Part shown: positions 49,001-61,000 of the stretch, one piece after another
How the letters are laid out: each line of letters starts with the position of its first letter
Numbering within the stretch: the stretch's first letter is position 1
Assembly: GCA_033980235.1 (NCBI GenBank)
Contig: CM067077.1
Location: forward strand, 8,588,602 to 8,652,601
Source: Diadema setosum
Lineage: Eukaryota; Echinodermata; Echinoidea; Diadematoida; Diadematidae
Direction: 5' to 3'
Length of the DNA: 64,000 bases
Notes under the pieces: model-generated
What the model was told of the DNA's origin: nothing
Seen by the model: the letters and a program-made list of their open reading frames with translations, nothing else
Databases searched by the model: none
Position numbers and translations under genes: made by a program

Positions 49001-52000
49001 TCTATGAAAGCATATTTTAACTGAAACAATGAACTAGATTCAGCGGTAAATAAAAGTGAAATGAACAGCATTAAACGCGACAGTAGTAACACAGCGTGAA
49101 CTGACAGCTCCACTGTAGATCCACGTAAACTCTGTTTATGTGTGCTAATGAATGGTCCCATATATTGCAATTCGCGTATTGTATGACGGCATTGCATGCT
49201 CTGTTGCACGCTCGTTTGACGGCTGTTGTTTTCATCGCACTAAGGGCAGCGAGTTCGTCGCTATGCGGAAGTGACGTCACTCCGCCCCCGCCTATACTCA
49301 TTGTGCGACACCTCAACCCTTAGCTCTTGCTAAATTCTTTACTGTCTAAAGGCTCTTGTCATGTTCAAACAGATTTGTGCAGTCAAACAAAGGAATAAGT
49401 GATGTTCTTTTGTTTCATTTGCTGTAAACACCGTCTTTCATTCTGCTATTTTTAGTAGTTAAACAATGAAAGAAGGAATGTGAACCAGGTGAATATTACA
49501 ATGTAAATATCGAACAGATGTTGATGTTGCTGTCAGACTTAACTTCAGTATTAAACAGCTGTGTACATTTCACATGCCTCAGAAAGTCAAGAACTGGGTG
49601 TACTGTTGGTCATCTGTGAAGTCAGTGACCTGACACATATCACTCTTAATTAGTTTGTTGACCTATTATAAGCCTGACAGCATCAACCCATCAAGTCCCA
49701 TAAACAGTACTTCTGTTATGTAGCACTTTATCTTTGTGTTGTATTAGTTACTTTTCATTGTGTATGTGTTTCATCAGGTTGGATAAATAATCGTCTTTCA
49801 TTTGTGCCTTTTATAGTTAGCTTTTCCTGAACCAAAGGCTCAAGTGTGCTATTGCAATAATTCATCATCCAGTGTGCATGATGCATCGTATTAAACTTTT
49901 TTTTTCCATTTTCATCTTCCTTAAAACCTTCAAAAACTTTGCAGGTAGCATCCCTAGGGAGATGTTCACACTGTCATCTTCTTTTTGGAAGTGCATAGTC
50001 AAATGTTGTACAAACTTTGCAGGAATCATATAGCCAGTGTAATTGAATGTACAAATGAACACATGCTCCCCTGGAGGTCTTTGGTCCCCCCCCCCCCCCA
50101 AACAGGTTTGCAATGTTTTTAGGGGTGACATAACATTTGCTCCTGCGACACTTGCTCTGGTCTTATTTTCTCCAAGAACATAGGGATAGGGTTAGGGTTG
50201 TGATTGGGTCTTAGGTTCAGAGAGGATTAGGGTAAGGGTTATATTTGGATGTAGAAGTTATGTTTGGCCCTTGAGTGCAGATATCTCATGGGAGCAATTG
50301 TCACTGGAGCAAAAGTCATGGAACTGTTTTTAGGTAATAGTTTGGGAGAATATGTGGAAAGCGAACTTGCAATACACACTTGAGTATTAGACCCCCACCC
50401 CCCCCCCCCACGTTTTTAGTGTGCAAACAACTTTTTGCCATGTTCAGACAAATTCATGCAGTCAAACAAAGGGAGAAGTGATGTTCTTTTGTTTCATTTG
50501 ATGTGTCAGCATTGTTCATTTTTTTTTAGTAGTTAAACAATGAAAGAAGGAATGTGAACCAGGTGAATGTTAAATATCAAACAGGTGTTGATGGTGCTGT
50601 CAGACTTAATTTCAGTAAACAGCTGTGTACATTTCACATACCTCAGGAAGTCAAGAGCTGAGTTTACTGTAGTTTGTCTGTGAAGTTAGGGACCTGACAC
50701 ACATCACTTTTAATTAGTTTTTTGACCTGTGATAAATCTGATATACATTACAAAGACTAACACAAATCACCCCAAATAAGTCTTTTGAACTATAGTCTGA
50801 CAGCATCAACCCTTGAAGTCCCATAAACAATACTTGTGTTATTTGGTACCACATCTTTTTATTATATTACATTGTACAAGGTAGTTACTATTCATTGTAT
50901 GTGTTTCATAGGGTGAAGTAAATAATTATCTATCATTTGATCCCATTGTTGTGAAATCACTGTAGCCAAAGGCTCAAGTGAGCTGTTCCGATCATTTATC
51001 TCCTGGCATGCATCATCTACTGAGTGTCATACATAAACTGTTTACGGGAAATGAATTTTGGCACCTGTTTTCACATTGAATACAGATGGTCAAATTGGTC
51101 ACCATTCTTGGCAGGCATTATCATTAGAATAATAGATTATGTTTGTACTCTTGGGAAGCATGCCCCGCTTCAGGGCCTGGGGGGGGGGGGGGGGGGGGGC
51201 CTCAGCAACTCAAAATTAGAGAATTTTTTTGGGGGGGTTTACAGAACTAGAAATGATAGAGTTAAATGGTAAATGGTAGAAGTATGTGTACATTCGTTTG
51301 AGAGTTTATTTTCAAGGTTGTTCATGTCAGATCAAGTTTTGTTCCCTTTGGGACCTGCAGAGGGCCAAAGTGGGGGCAAATTTTTTGATTTTTGGCATCT
51401 TCTTGACAGCACTTGGTCAAATTTATCACCAAATTTGGTAGGCATTATTCGCTAAGATGATAAAATTTGTACTTATGGGCAACATGCCTTCCCTCTTTAG
51501 TTGGGGACGATATCAGGGCTCAGTTTTTACTCTTTTGATCTTTTTTTTTTAATGCATGGTCAATTCTTTTACAAACTTAGCTATTATTATATCAATTGTC
51601 ATAAAGTATACACATGGACACCATGCCCCTTGGAGTTCCCCCAAAACTCCCAAGTTTGCTGTTTCCTAAGGTAATAGTCTGCAAGAATGCATGGAAGTTG
51701 GACTTTTGATACTCAGGTAAACACTAGACCCCCTGGGTCTCTTGTTTTTTATGATTATCATTACTGCAGAGAGAAGAAGCACAGCGTCCGGTCAGTCCTC
51801 AGTCCACCTCACTGCCATCGGAGGCCCCAAGGCACCTTGCTCCATCAGTAAGTCAGTTCCAGGGTTCAAATCCCTCCCTGTAATCCTCGGGGAGGTATAT
51901 TCTAGCGGAATATTATATTTATGTTTGTATATGTGTGTGTTTTGTTTGTTTGTGTTTTTATTTTTTAGAGAGAGAGTAGTACAGTACAAATGGTTGATCT

Positions 52001-55000
52001 ATATGAAAGCTTAGTCTGACAATTGTTTAAACAGGTTTATTAAAATTTTGCCAAATTTAAAAAAAAAAATCAAAATTAGCAACAAAATTAAAAATATTGG
52101 AATATGTGGGTAAAGTGCAATAGTTTGAATGTGTAATATTAATGTTGGCAGGTTCTATCTTCATGGAGCCTGTTTCGTTTTGATTTTGGATGTTCGCTTT
52201 TTTACAATATTAGATTTTGAACATCTGCACCAATCGATAGAGATAACACTTCACATGAAATGACAATCTGCAAATACATCACTGTGAGGATTAATTATTG
52301 TGGTTCTCTCTGCAGGATATAAGACCGGACTCTAGAGGGCAGTATCCGTCCATGCAGTCCCTGCCATCCCAGACGAGTGGGACAGAGGCGTCGGTGCTGA
52401 ATGAGATCCAGCCGCATCCGGGCTTGATGGCAAAGCCGCCACTCCCTCGCAGCCCACGAACACCAAAGTATGCCATTTTTATGACCTCACGCTGGCATTA
52501 ATTTGCAGTAATTATGTTATTGACATTAAGGTTGAGATTGATTTATTAAGTCAATTGTTCAAGGCATAAAGTATAATATAAAAGTAAATAGCAAAAGAAA
52601 AAAATCTGCATTTAATTCCGTAGGTAAGCCGGTGACATGATGATGTGGTCCAGGCGTTTCTATTTGAATAGCTGGGGGGGGGGGGGGGGGGGTGGGTATG
52701 AATGCACTTTCATTTCCCTTCATATACTTGTTATCACACATCTGGTGGAAATTATATTGCATTATCTAGAAGCAATACTCAGCAAATACTGTCATACAAT
52801 TATCAGCCAAATATGAGGATCATGTTAGTGAACAAAATACACATCAGAATTATTAATATTACTGTCATTACATTAAATTTTATTGAGCTCATGAGAAATT
52901 TGTTAATAATGCACTTATTTCAGTTCAAGTAGGCCTATTCCCCCCCCCCCCCCCCCCCCCTCCAGTACAGTCAAACTTGTATTAGGCGCTGGATATCACT
53001 GCACAGAGAAGAAGAATTTAGTATTTGATGATATATGTATGTACTACACTGATGGAGGTAAATCAGTTCTTTTGCAGGTTGTTTCCTATAAAGAAACATT
53101 ACAGATATGTCCTTAACGTGTGTCAGAAACCTTTGATGTCAGAAAACATTCATTGTGAAACCATTGAAGGCAAAATTAAACACTCGGGCAGGTGTGTATG
53201 GGAAATGCGTATTATAGCAAAATCAGTCTACCCTCAATGGGTTAAAGCACCAAAGGACATTCCTTATTTCACACCTCTTTGTATATGTTTTTGCTTATAT
53301 GTTCTTATTTGTTAGTCTGTATGTCTTCACCCAGACTACCTCTAGGAGCCAGCCACAGCAGTATGGCGCCCAACACCCTCCAGCAACACTTCACCGCTCC
53401 CGAACGGGGTCCCAACCAGCAGTACCTCATGCCCCAGATGTATGGCACGGGCCCAGCCCAGCAGTACATGGGTCCCCCTGGGGCGGGGATGTACAACACG
53501 GGAGGCATGCCCCCCAACTATCCCCCAATCCAGCCACAACCCATGTCGGGGAGGCTGCCGTACGAGATAACCCACATGGAGGTGAGAGAGATGTTGGAAG
53601 GATGCTGGTGTTGGAAGATGGATTTTGTCGATGATGATGTGCGCGTGGTTGGGGTTTATGCCAATTGTGAAAACAGTGACTGATGCAGATGGTCCCAGTG
53701 ATTAGGTCGTAGTGATGGTGATGAAAATGATGAAGGTGATTTTGATAGAAATAGCTATGATTAAGGTCACCATGATTTTGATAGAAATGGCCATGATCAT
53801 GGTGACTTTGATAGAAATGGCTGTGATGAAATTAGTTTCCTTCCCGCAACACATTTTCGTCTGATTGCCTTCGTACTCACAGATTTCACCTTCCTCTCTT
53901 CCATCTCAACTCCCCCTCCCCAGGCACCTTTAGGCGTTGGTGAGCCAGTGGATGAGATCCCATTTACCCCCGTCCATGCCCCCATCATCACAACAGGACC
54001 GGGTCAACAGACGTAAGGACCACTCTTGCTATCACCACACTCTCTAAGACTCATCTCTTCTTAATTTGACTGTTAAAAATGGTTTAGTTTTATCAGTCCC
54101 TGTCAGCAAGACTTCTTTTGAGCATCAGGGCATCTTATCCTCAGATGAGCATGATGGACAATTATGCAAAATTGAAATTGATGGTTCTGTTTCCCTGCTA
54201 TGTAGCAACTAAAAGATACCATCTTTGCTTGGTGCGATACTACCCCAAATACACCCAAAAATGGCATTGCCTACCATTCATTCAGTAATATGCTGAGGTT
54301 GTCTTATTCATTCAAATGCAAAGAACACAAACGCAAATAAATCAGGCTATTAAATGGTATGTTTCATGCAAAGGGTTACAAGTGAACTCCACCGTATGTC
54401 ATTCCAGACTCTGATTCAGTGATTACCACCACCTGGTTCAGTGTTCTTTCATCACTCTCCCTTTCTCACTCAGTGGTGGAGGTCTTAGCCGAGCTGCCTA
54501 CGCCAGACTCTTCCAGGCTGGGTTCCCGGAGATCACGGACAGGACTGGGGAGGCACCAGAGGTCGTTGACCCCAATGACCATGTCAGGCTCAACCCCCAG
54601 CTGGAATATGCCGACCAGCTCCAGTGCAATGAAATTGTGATTCAATTTCTGGCAATATCAAGGTGCGCTGTCAGCCTGTATATTTTTAATAGTGTAGTTA
54701 GTCAAAAACTGTGCCTGGTGAAAAGAGTGATTGGTTATTCCACAACAGTTTTGTGGTTGTTAAAAAAGAGTGATTAGATATGAAAACAGTGTGGTTAGTT
54801 GAAAAGATTGATTTTATAAACAGTGTGGTTGATTTAAAAAAAAAGTGATTTTATAAACAGTGTAATTGATCGGAAGAGTGTTTTTAATAAGCAGTGTGGT
54901 TGGTCAATAAGAGTGAATTTATAAACTGTGGGCGATCAAAAAGTGTACTTGGTCAAACAGTGTGGTTTGTCAGATTTATGGTGGTAAAGAGAATGAATAA

Positions 55001-58000
55001 GGTTTTAACTATAAATCAAATATACTCTTCTGTGCATATCTTGTTTACATAGAGTTAATACATTGTTTTGACATTCATGAATGCGTATCAATTATATTTT
55101 CATTTGAATTGGCATTTTGCATCATAAAATAGCATGCATTCTTTCATAATTTTGTGTTACCAAAGCATGGATTCAACAATACTTGCAAGAATGATTGACC
55201 AATGTGGCTGGACAAAACAAAATTTTGTGCATATTTGCCAGTTTTTAACTGATAAGATTTTTCACAAACTATGTGAGGAAAAAAAAGAATGTCTTCATTC
55301 ATTTCAAGATAGTAATCACAGAAGTAGTTAAGAAATGATATCCCTTTTACTGTGAATTTACACCCCTCCAGGCTTCTCTCGTTCGATGTGAACCGGAAGG
55401 ACTTGCCAAAAACAGTGTTCTTCACATTCCAGTTCTACAGATATCCACCCGTTACCACAGAAAGGTACAAATGAAAATGTCATGTGTATTATCCAAGACA
55501 GAAAGAGAGAGAGAGTATGCATACTGTATGATATCAACCAACATTTGATAATGACCCTTAACCCTATTCTGACTGAGGGGGGGGGGGGTCAAATTAACCC
55601 CCCCCCCTTGACGTTTCGCACCACGATTTCGCAACGCGCAAAGATTTTGCCGCGTTGTTTCACGACTTTTTTCATTGAAGTCTCCCGCATATTTTGAGAC
55701 CAAATTTGCGACGTCCGGGTACACCGTTTTGAAGTTACGTAATGTTTTGCATATTCATGTCAACCAAAAAACAGCTGAAATTCATGATATCGTGTGCAAA
55801 TCCAATGCAAATTGTGTTTTTTGGTTAAATTGATATAAATTAGATTAATTCAACTTTTAACCATTGAAATTAATCAATTCTAGTGTAAATAACCCTGAAA
55901 TAGTGCCTGCAACAAATTTTGGCAAAAAACAATAGAAAACAAAAGGTCGAAAAAACAATAAAATACATAAGAAATTAACAAAACAATAAAAAACAAAAGA
56001 AATTGATTTCGATTGTGCTAATTTTTTACAAGAAAATTGTTTGATGTGTCTTGAGGAATTCTGACACAAAAATTTAGCAATCCTCCAGTCTTTTTAATGG
56101 AATTATAGGTGAAAATATAATTTCATGCACAAATTTGCATAATTAATTTATAAAAAATAGAAAGGCAATATTTTTCTATTGTATGACCATGTTATCTTGT
56201 AGTTGACATCTAGCTCTATCTTCAGGCAAAATTTCGCGGCGATCGCACAATCGGCGGCCGAGATCTGAAGGGGGGGTCAAATTGACCCCCCCTCAGTAAA
56301 AACTTGGTCTCAAATAGCCCAGTTAGAATAGGGTTAATATAATGGCCAACATGGCATTTTAATGGCTTTGGTGATTTCCAGTCCACCATGCACCAAATTC
56401 TTTCTGGACTGAGAAATGGGCCTGAAAAGAACCAACTCGATGCAGTCGTCATGGTATAAATAGGAATGGGTAACTGTTAGATTGAGGAGGTCCTTTTCAG
56501 GACCACCTCTCACTCCAGAACGAATTCAGTGCTTGGTAGACTGGAAATCATTAGAGTTAAGCCTCTCATCATGGAAACCTTCTGAGAATATTTAACACTT
56601 TGATATTTTAGCAGGTTTCAGATGACAGTATTCCAGGAAAGTAGCTGGAAGTTGGATGACAATGTGTTAGGGAGATGGCAAATCATATGATTGCCCAAAT
56701 ACTATTTTGTTGCAGGTTATTACTTGGAGAGGTGGAGGGACAGCTTTCAGCCGATCCCCAGAGTCTTCCGTTCATCCTGAAGAGACTGAAAAAAGAGAGC
56801 GAAGAACCAGAAGGTGGTCCACCAGGATGGATGGTAAGAAGGAGAAAGAGGAAGAAAGAAAAGAGAAGGGGAAAGATAAAATGGAGGAGGTACAAGGAAG
56901 GACAAAAGAAGGGAAGGAAGAAGGAGATTGTCTGTTCATTGGAGATGCAGTCATTATAGTAACAGGAATGAGTGATTGGTAGAACAGATTAGATATTAAA
57001 ATTGTTGTTTGGTGCAGCATATGATTTGAGGTGAACGAAAATTTGATGATCATCAGATTATTTTCATAGTTATTGCTAGTATTGGTCCCTCTTTAAAGAT
57101 AATAAAAAGTTTTGGTACCTCAAAAGTGTCCTTGAATTTCCTTGTCTTAGTTTGTGTTTCAGGTTAAAGTACCTTTCATATAACTAACACTGTGAGACTT
57201 ACTCGCCCCAAAGTGCTCTCATGTCTTAGTAATCATGCAATTAACTGTGATCAGCAGCCCCATACGCATAGCGACCAGCAGTCCCATACGCATAGCGTAA
57301 TCGGGCTTCGCATTGTAGCATTCAGGATCATGACAGATTTAGTATCGCAGGGTAAATGTCAACTTAAAATCCCATAAATTATTCAATTTGAAGACTTACC
57401 AATTAACTTGAAGTATTGGAAACAGGCCTCGGGCAACATTTGGTTCTGCCTATAGTCCCTTTCTGTTCGAATTGATGACTGTATGTGACTCGGTCGACAG
57501 GACCTTAGGAGAGCTACATACAGTACACTGAATACTACAGCCAGTGCATGCGAACACATCACACGCACACAAATTTCAAATCCATGAACGGATAAGATGT
57601 TTGTGTGCGCATGCGCTGGCCATGGTATCCAGTGTATGTAGCTCTCCCAAGGTCCTCTCGACCGAGTCACATTCAGTCATCAATTCGAACAGAAAGGGAC
57701 TATTGGCAGAACCAAACGTTGTTCGAAGCCTGTTTTCAATACTTCAACTTAATTGGTAAGTCTTCAAATCGAAGAAATTTTTGGATTTTAAGTTGACATT
57801 TACCCGCGATACTAATTCTGTCATGATCCTTAATGCTACAATGCGAAGCCCCATTACGCTATGCGTACAATGGGCTGCACGCTGCTGGTCGCAGTCAGTG
57901 GTTTCGTACAATATTTATCGACGCTGGACAGCGTCGGCTCTGGTACGAAACCATTATTGCATGATTACTAAGACATGAGAGCACTTTGGGGCGAGTAATT

Positions 58001-61000
58001 CTCACAGACAACGTACTTTAACCTGAAACACAAACCAAGACAAGGAAATTCAGGGAAGCTTATGAGGTACCAAAACTTTTTATTATCTTTAAAACCATGA
58101 GGAGTTCATTGCAAATAATGATCTGGCCTCAGAGTATTCATGTGATATTTTTTGATCTATTCAAAAAGTGCATTGTGGCTCAGAGAGTGGAATTACAAGC
58201 TGTAATTAGGAATATGTGATGTTTGCATTTGATGTAAAGGGATAGAGCATGTATCTTAAATTCTTCCACATTAATTAGAAGTGTATATTTCTCCCTTTCT
58301 GCCATTTTCCTGCTCGCTCCCCAGGTGCGCTACAATGTAGACCCGTCATTCCTTAAACCAGGAGAGGCGAGGCTATTCCTGCAGTACCTTGAGAAGCAGA
58401 CATTCCACATAGACACCTGGGACGGAGATTCTCTCCTCCTCCTTGGCTCAACTGCTGTTGACCTCAAGGTAGGCATTGCTATTAAACTAATTATGCAGTT
58501 CTCCAATTGTGGCGTCATTGGTAAATGTATTCACATAAAGTCTGACTCCAGAATATTGTTGCGTTTAAAAAAAAAAAAGGAGCAGAAACAATAAAAACGA
58601 AATGGAAAGCAAACTAATCTAAAGAAACAAGCGAACTGGATCTTAAACGTGATCTTCCCTGTCTGTGAATTCTTTGATTTGGCTGGAAGTAAAGCTATGA
58701 GCTGTATTGCTTGTTCAAGTACCCTGTGGTTGTGATTGATCATAGAATTGTTACAAATGAAAGCAAACATAAAATCTAAGTGCGGGAAGTAGTGTGTGAG
58801 TTTAATGATATTGCTAATGTCACAAAGTGAGCAGTATTGTTTTTGAGTGATTGGGTATAATACAGACTAAATTCAGTCTTAAATCATTGATATCTCAGAG
58901 ATGCTCTGGCGAAATAATCTCTGTAGGATTGGTACCTCTAGTTGCAGGGAACAAGAACTCGGTGAATGAAATAAAGTAGATGACAGGAATTCGATTTACT
59001 TTGTATTAATGTTACAGCAACTGCTACGGGCTGGGCGAGAGGCCGTGCAGGTGACCCATGAGGTGGATATCATGACAACAGAACACAGCGACGAGGATTA
59101 CGTTCTGACTGGAGACCTGGTGGGTACTCGATATCAAACGCTCATTGGTAGTGAATGAATAGAGAGAGAGAGAGAGAGAGAGAAGTCCATTCTTTCACCT
59201 CCCCAAAAAGCATCGTGCAGGGGAACATTATCATAGAGAGGACTGTATCAGGGCATTCACCCTCCCCTCCCCCCGAATCTGAATTTTGACCATTCCCAGC
59301 TCTTGTTTCAATAGGATTTTCCTATTTTTCCTGATAATTTCATTACACACTCCCATGGAAACTGCTCTTTCTTCCGAAAGGTTGGGAGGCCTGCATGATG
59401 TAAAGGACAATGCTTGAGAGAATTGTATGCTGTGAAGCAAAATTAATTGTTCATATAAGGGATAAAGCAAGCAGCACTTTCTCATTCATAAATTTTAGTT
59501 TTTCCTGCAGATGCTCAAGAATTATTTGTGTTTTACAGTCCTCTATGCACAGTAGAAGATACCATAATATATTACACTTGTTCACTTCCAAGCAAGCCAT
59601 TGATGTTCGATCACACTCTTGATTCTGCCTCACGCAGCAACGTGGGGGCAGCATTCGCCCCGTGGGCTCCAAGAACGTCACACGAGGGCGCCTGCACCTG
59701 CGACTGGCCAACGTGGGCCACCAGGTGGATGCAAAGCTGGTGAAAGCAGCCACCCTACCCCTTCAGGACACCAAGATCATCGTGCAGGAGGATGGCAGTG
59801 GGGCCTTCCTTGGGGGCAGCCTTCATGCTGGAACCAAACAGACAAGTCAGTAGCACAGTTCCGTGACATTTGCTCCTGCGACTATTTGCTCCCATGAAAT
59901 ATCTGTGAGCTCAGTGAAACACTAAGCCACAAACATAACCCTCACCGTAATCTTAATCCTTGCATCAAACTAAACCCAAAACTCTATCACAACCCTAACC
60001 CTAATGCTAAGTCCTCGGAGAAAATGAGACTAAAGCGGAGCTAATGTAGTGTTACCAAGTACATGTAGGATAGAGTTACTTTATCTAAACTATGGATATG
60101 ATTTTTATTAACAGTCAACCTCCCGTAAATTGAATCCAAAGGGACAAGTAAAAATCTAGTTTTAATTTTGACTGTACTTAATAGAATAAACACATATTCA
60201 TAGCTGTCCTGTTAAATGTTTCTTTGACCTAGCCTATTTTTTGACGTAAAGATGTACACTGTATGCAAGGTTGACTGTACCATTTGTATGTGTCTATGTT
60301 TTCAGCAAAATATGATAATGAAATGGAAAATGTATTCTTACCTATTTCAACCATATGTTAATATACTTGTGTATGCAATCTTGTATTATAAAACCAATTT
60401 TTATCTGTTTACCAAGCTACCGTTCTTTGTATATTTTTCTCCAGCTAACCGTCTTCACTGGCTTACTTTACCCATTGAGGACTGACTGATTATGCTACAA
60501 CATGCATTTCCCATAGACACATGTCAGAGTGTACTTGGGACTCGTCCTCAGCGGGTTAATCAGTGTTCCTATTTCCATCCACCACTCAGTCTACATTTAA
60601 TATCTATCTACAGATATATCTCAACGTATCTGCTACTTTTCAACAAGTAATTCAGTCATACTCCATAAAAATCCTCTCCATTTTGATGTCAGGTGCCAGT
60701 CTTGCCAATCTGAAGCAGAAGCGCAGCTTCCTGGCCTCCCACATGGCCGAGGCGGACCAGGAGCTCGCCACGGTGCTGTTCTCGCGACGCGACAAGACCA
60801 CCGCAGTCCTCAAGGAGTCCAACCGGGAAGGCGACCACGTCAAGCAACGCAAGCTCGCCCGCATGGAGGCGGTGCGCCAGCAGGAGGGGCGTGAGAACGG
60901 ACTCGCCAACAACCTCCTTGTGAGTGATGGGTGGTCTTCCTTCACCCTGCTTTTGTTTCAGTTTGGGTGTGTCGTATTTTTGGTTGATACACAATTACCA

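Larger units (their letters stand above)
49321..51740 (+). repeat. Large diverged tandem duplication in NPHP4 intron 9
   Basis: Block 49355-49870 (CAGTCAAACAAAGG, AGTGATGTTCTTTTGTTTCA, AACAATGAAAGAAGGAATGT, ACAGCTGTGTACATTTCACA) recurs in order at 50435-50970, a period near 1.1 kb. Further copies of the 'ggcaacatgcc / gcagggcc' text extend to 51740. Contains runs of C (50087-50099, 50397-50409) and G (51180-51199). No gene seen. Confidence 0.55.
46791..51769 (+). other. NPHP4: NPHP4 intron 9 (5 kb)
   Basis: It is filled almost entirely by repeats: the G/C-palindrome element (47239), the THAP element (48234), telomere-like copy 2 (50126) and the 1.1-kb duplication. No missing exon is required by the phases. 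Confidence 0.85.

Noticed and set aside
51854..51885. B-box-like GGTTCAAATCC suggesting a tRNA gene
   Set aside because: No A box at the right distance and no cloverleaf; it directly follows the exon 10 donor.
53279..53683. 134-codon frame as an independent Pro/Gln-rich gene
   Set aside because: Its central part is NPHP4 exon 12 with good splice sites and matching phase; the ends are intron.
57192..57796. Mirror-image frames ([13 protein letters not shown]) on both strands
   Set aside because: They arise because the arms of the 1-kb inverted repeat are complementary; no gene is implied.
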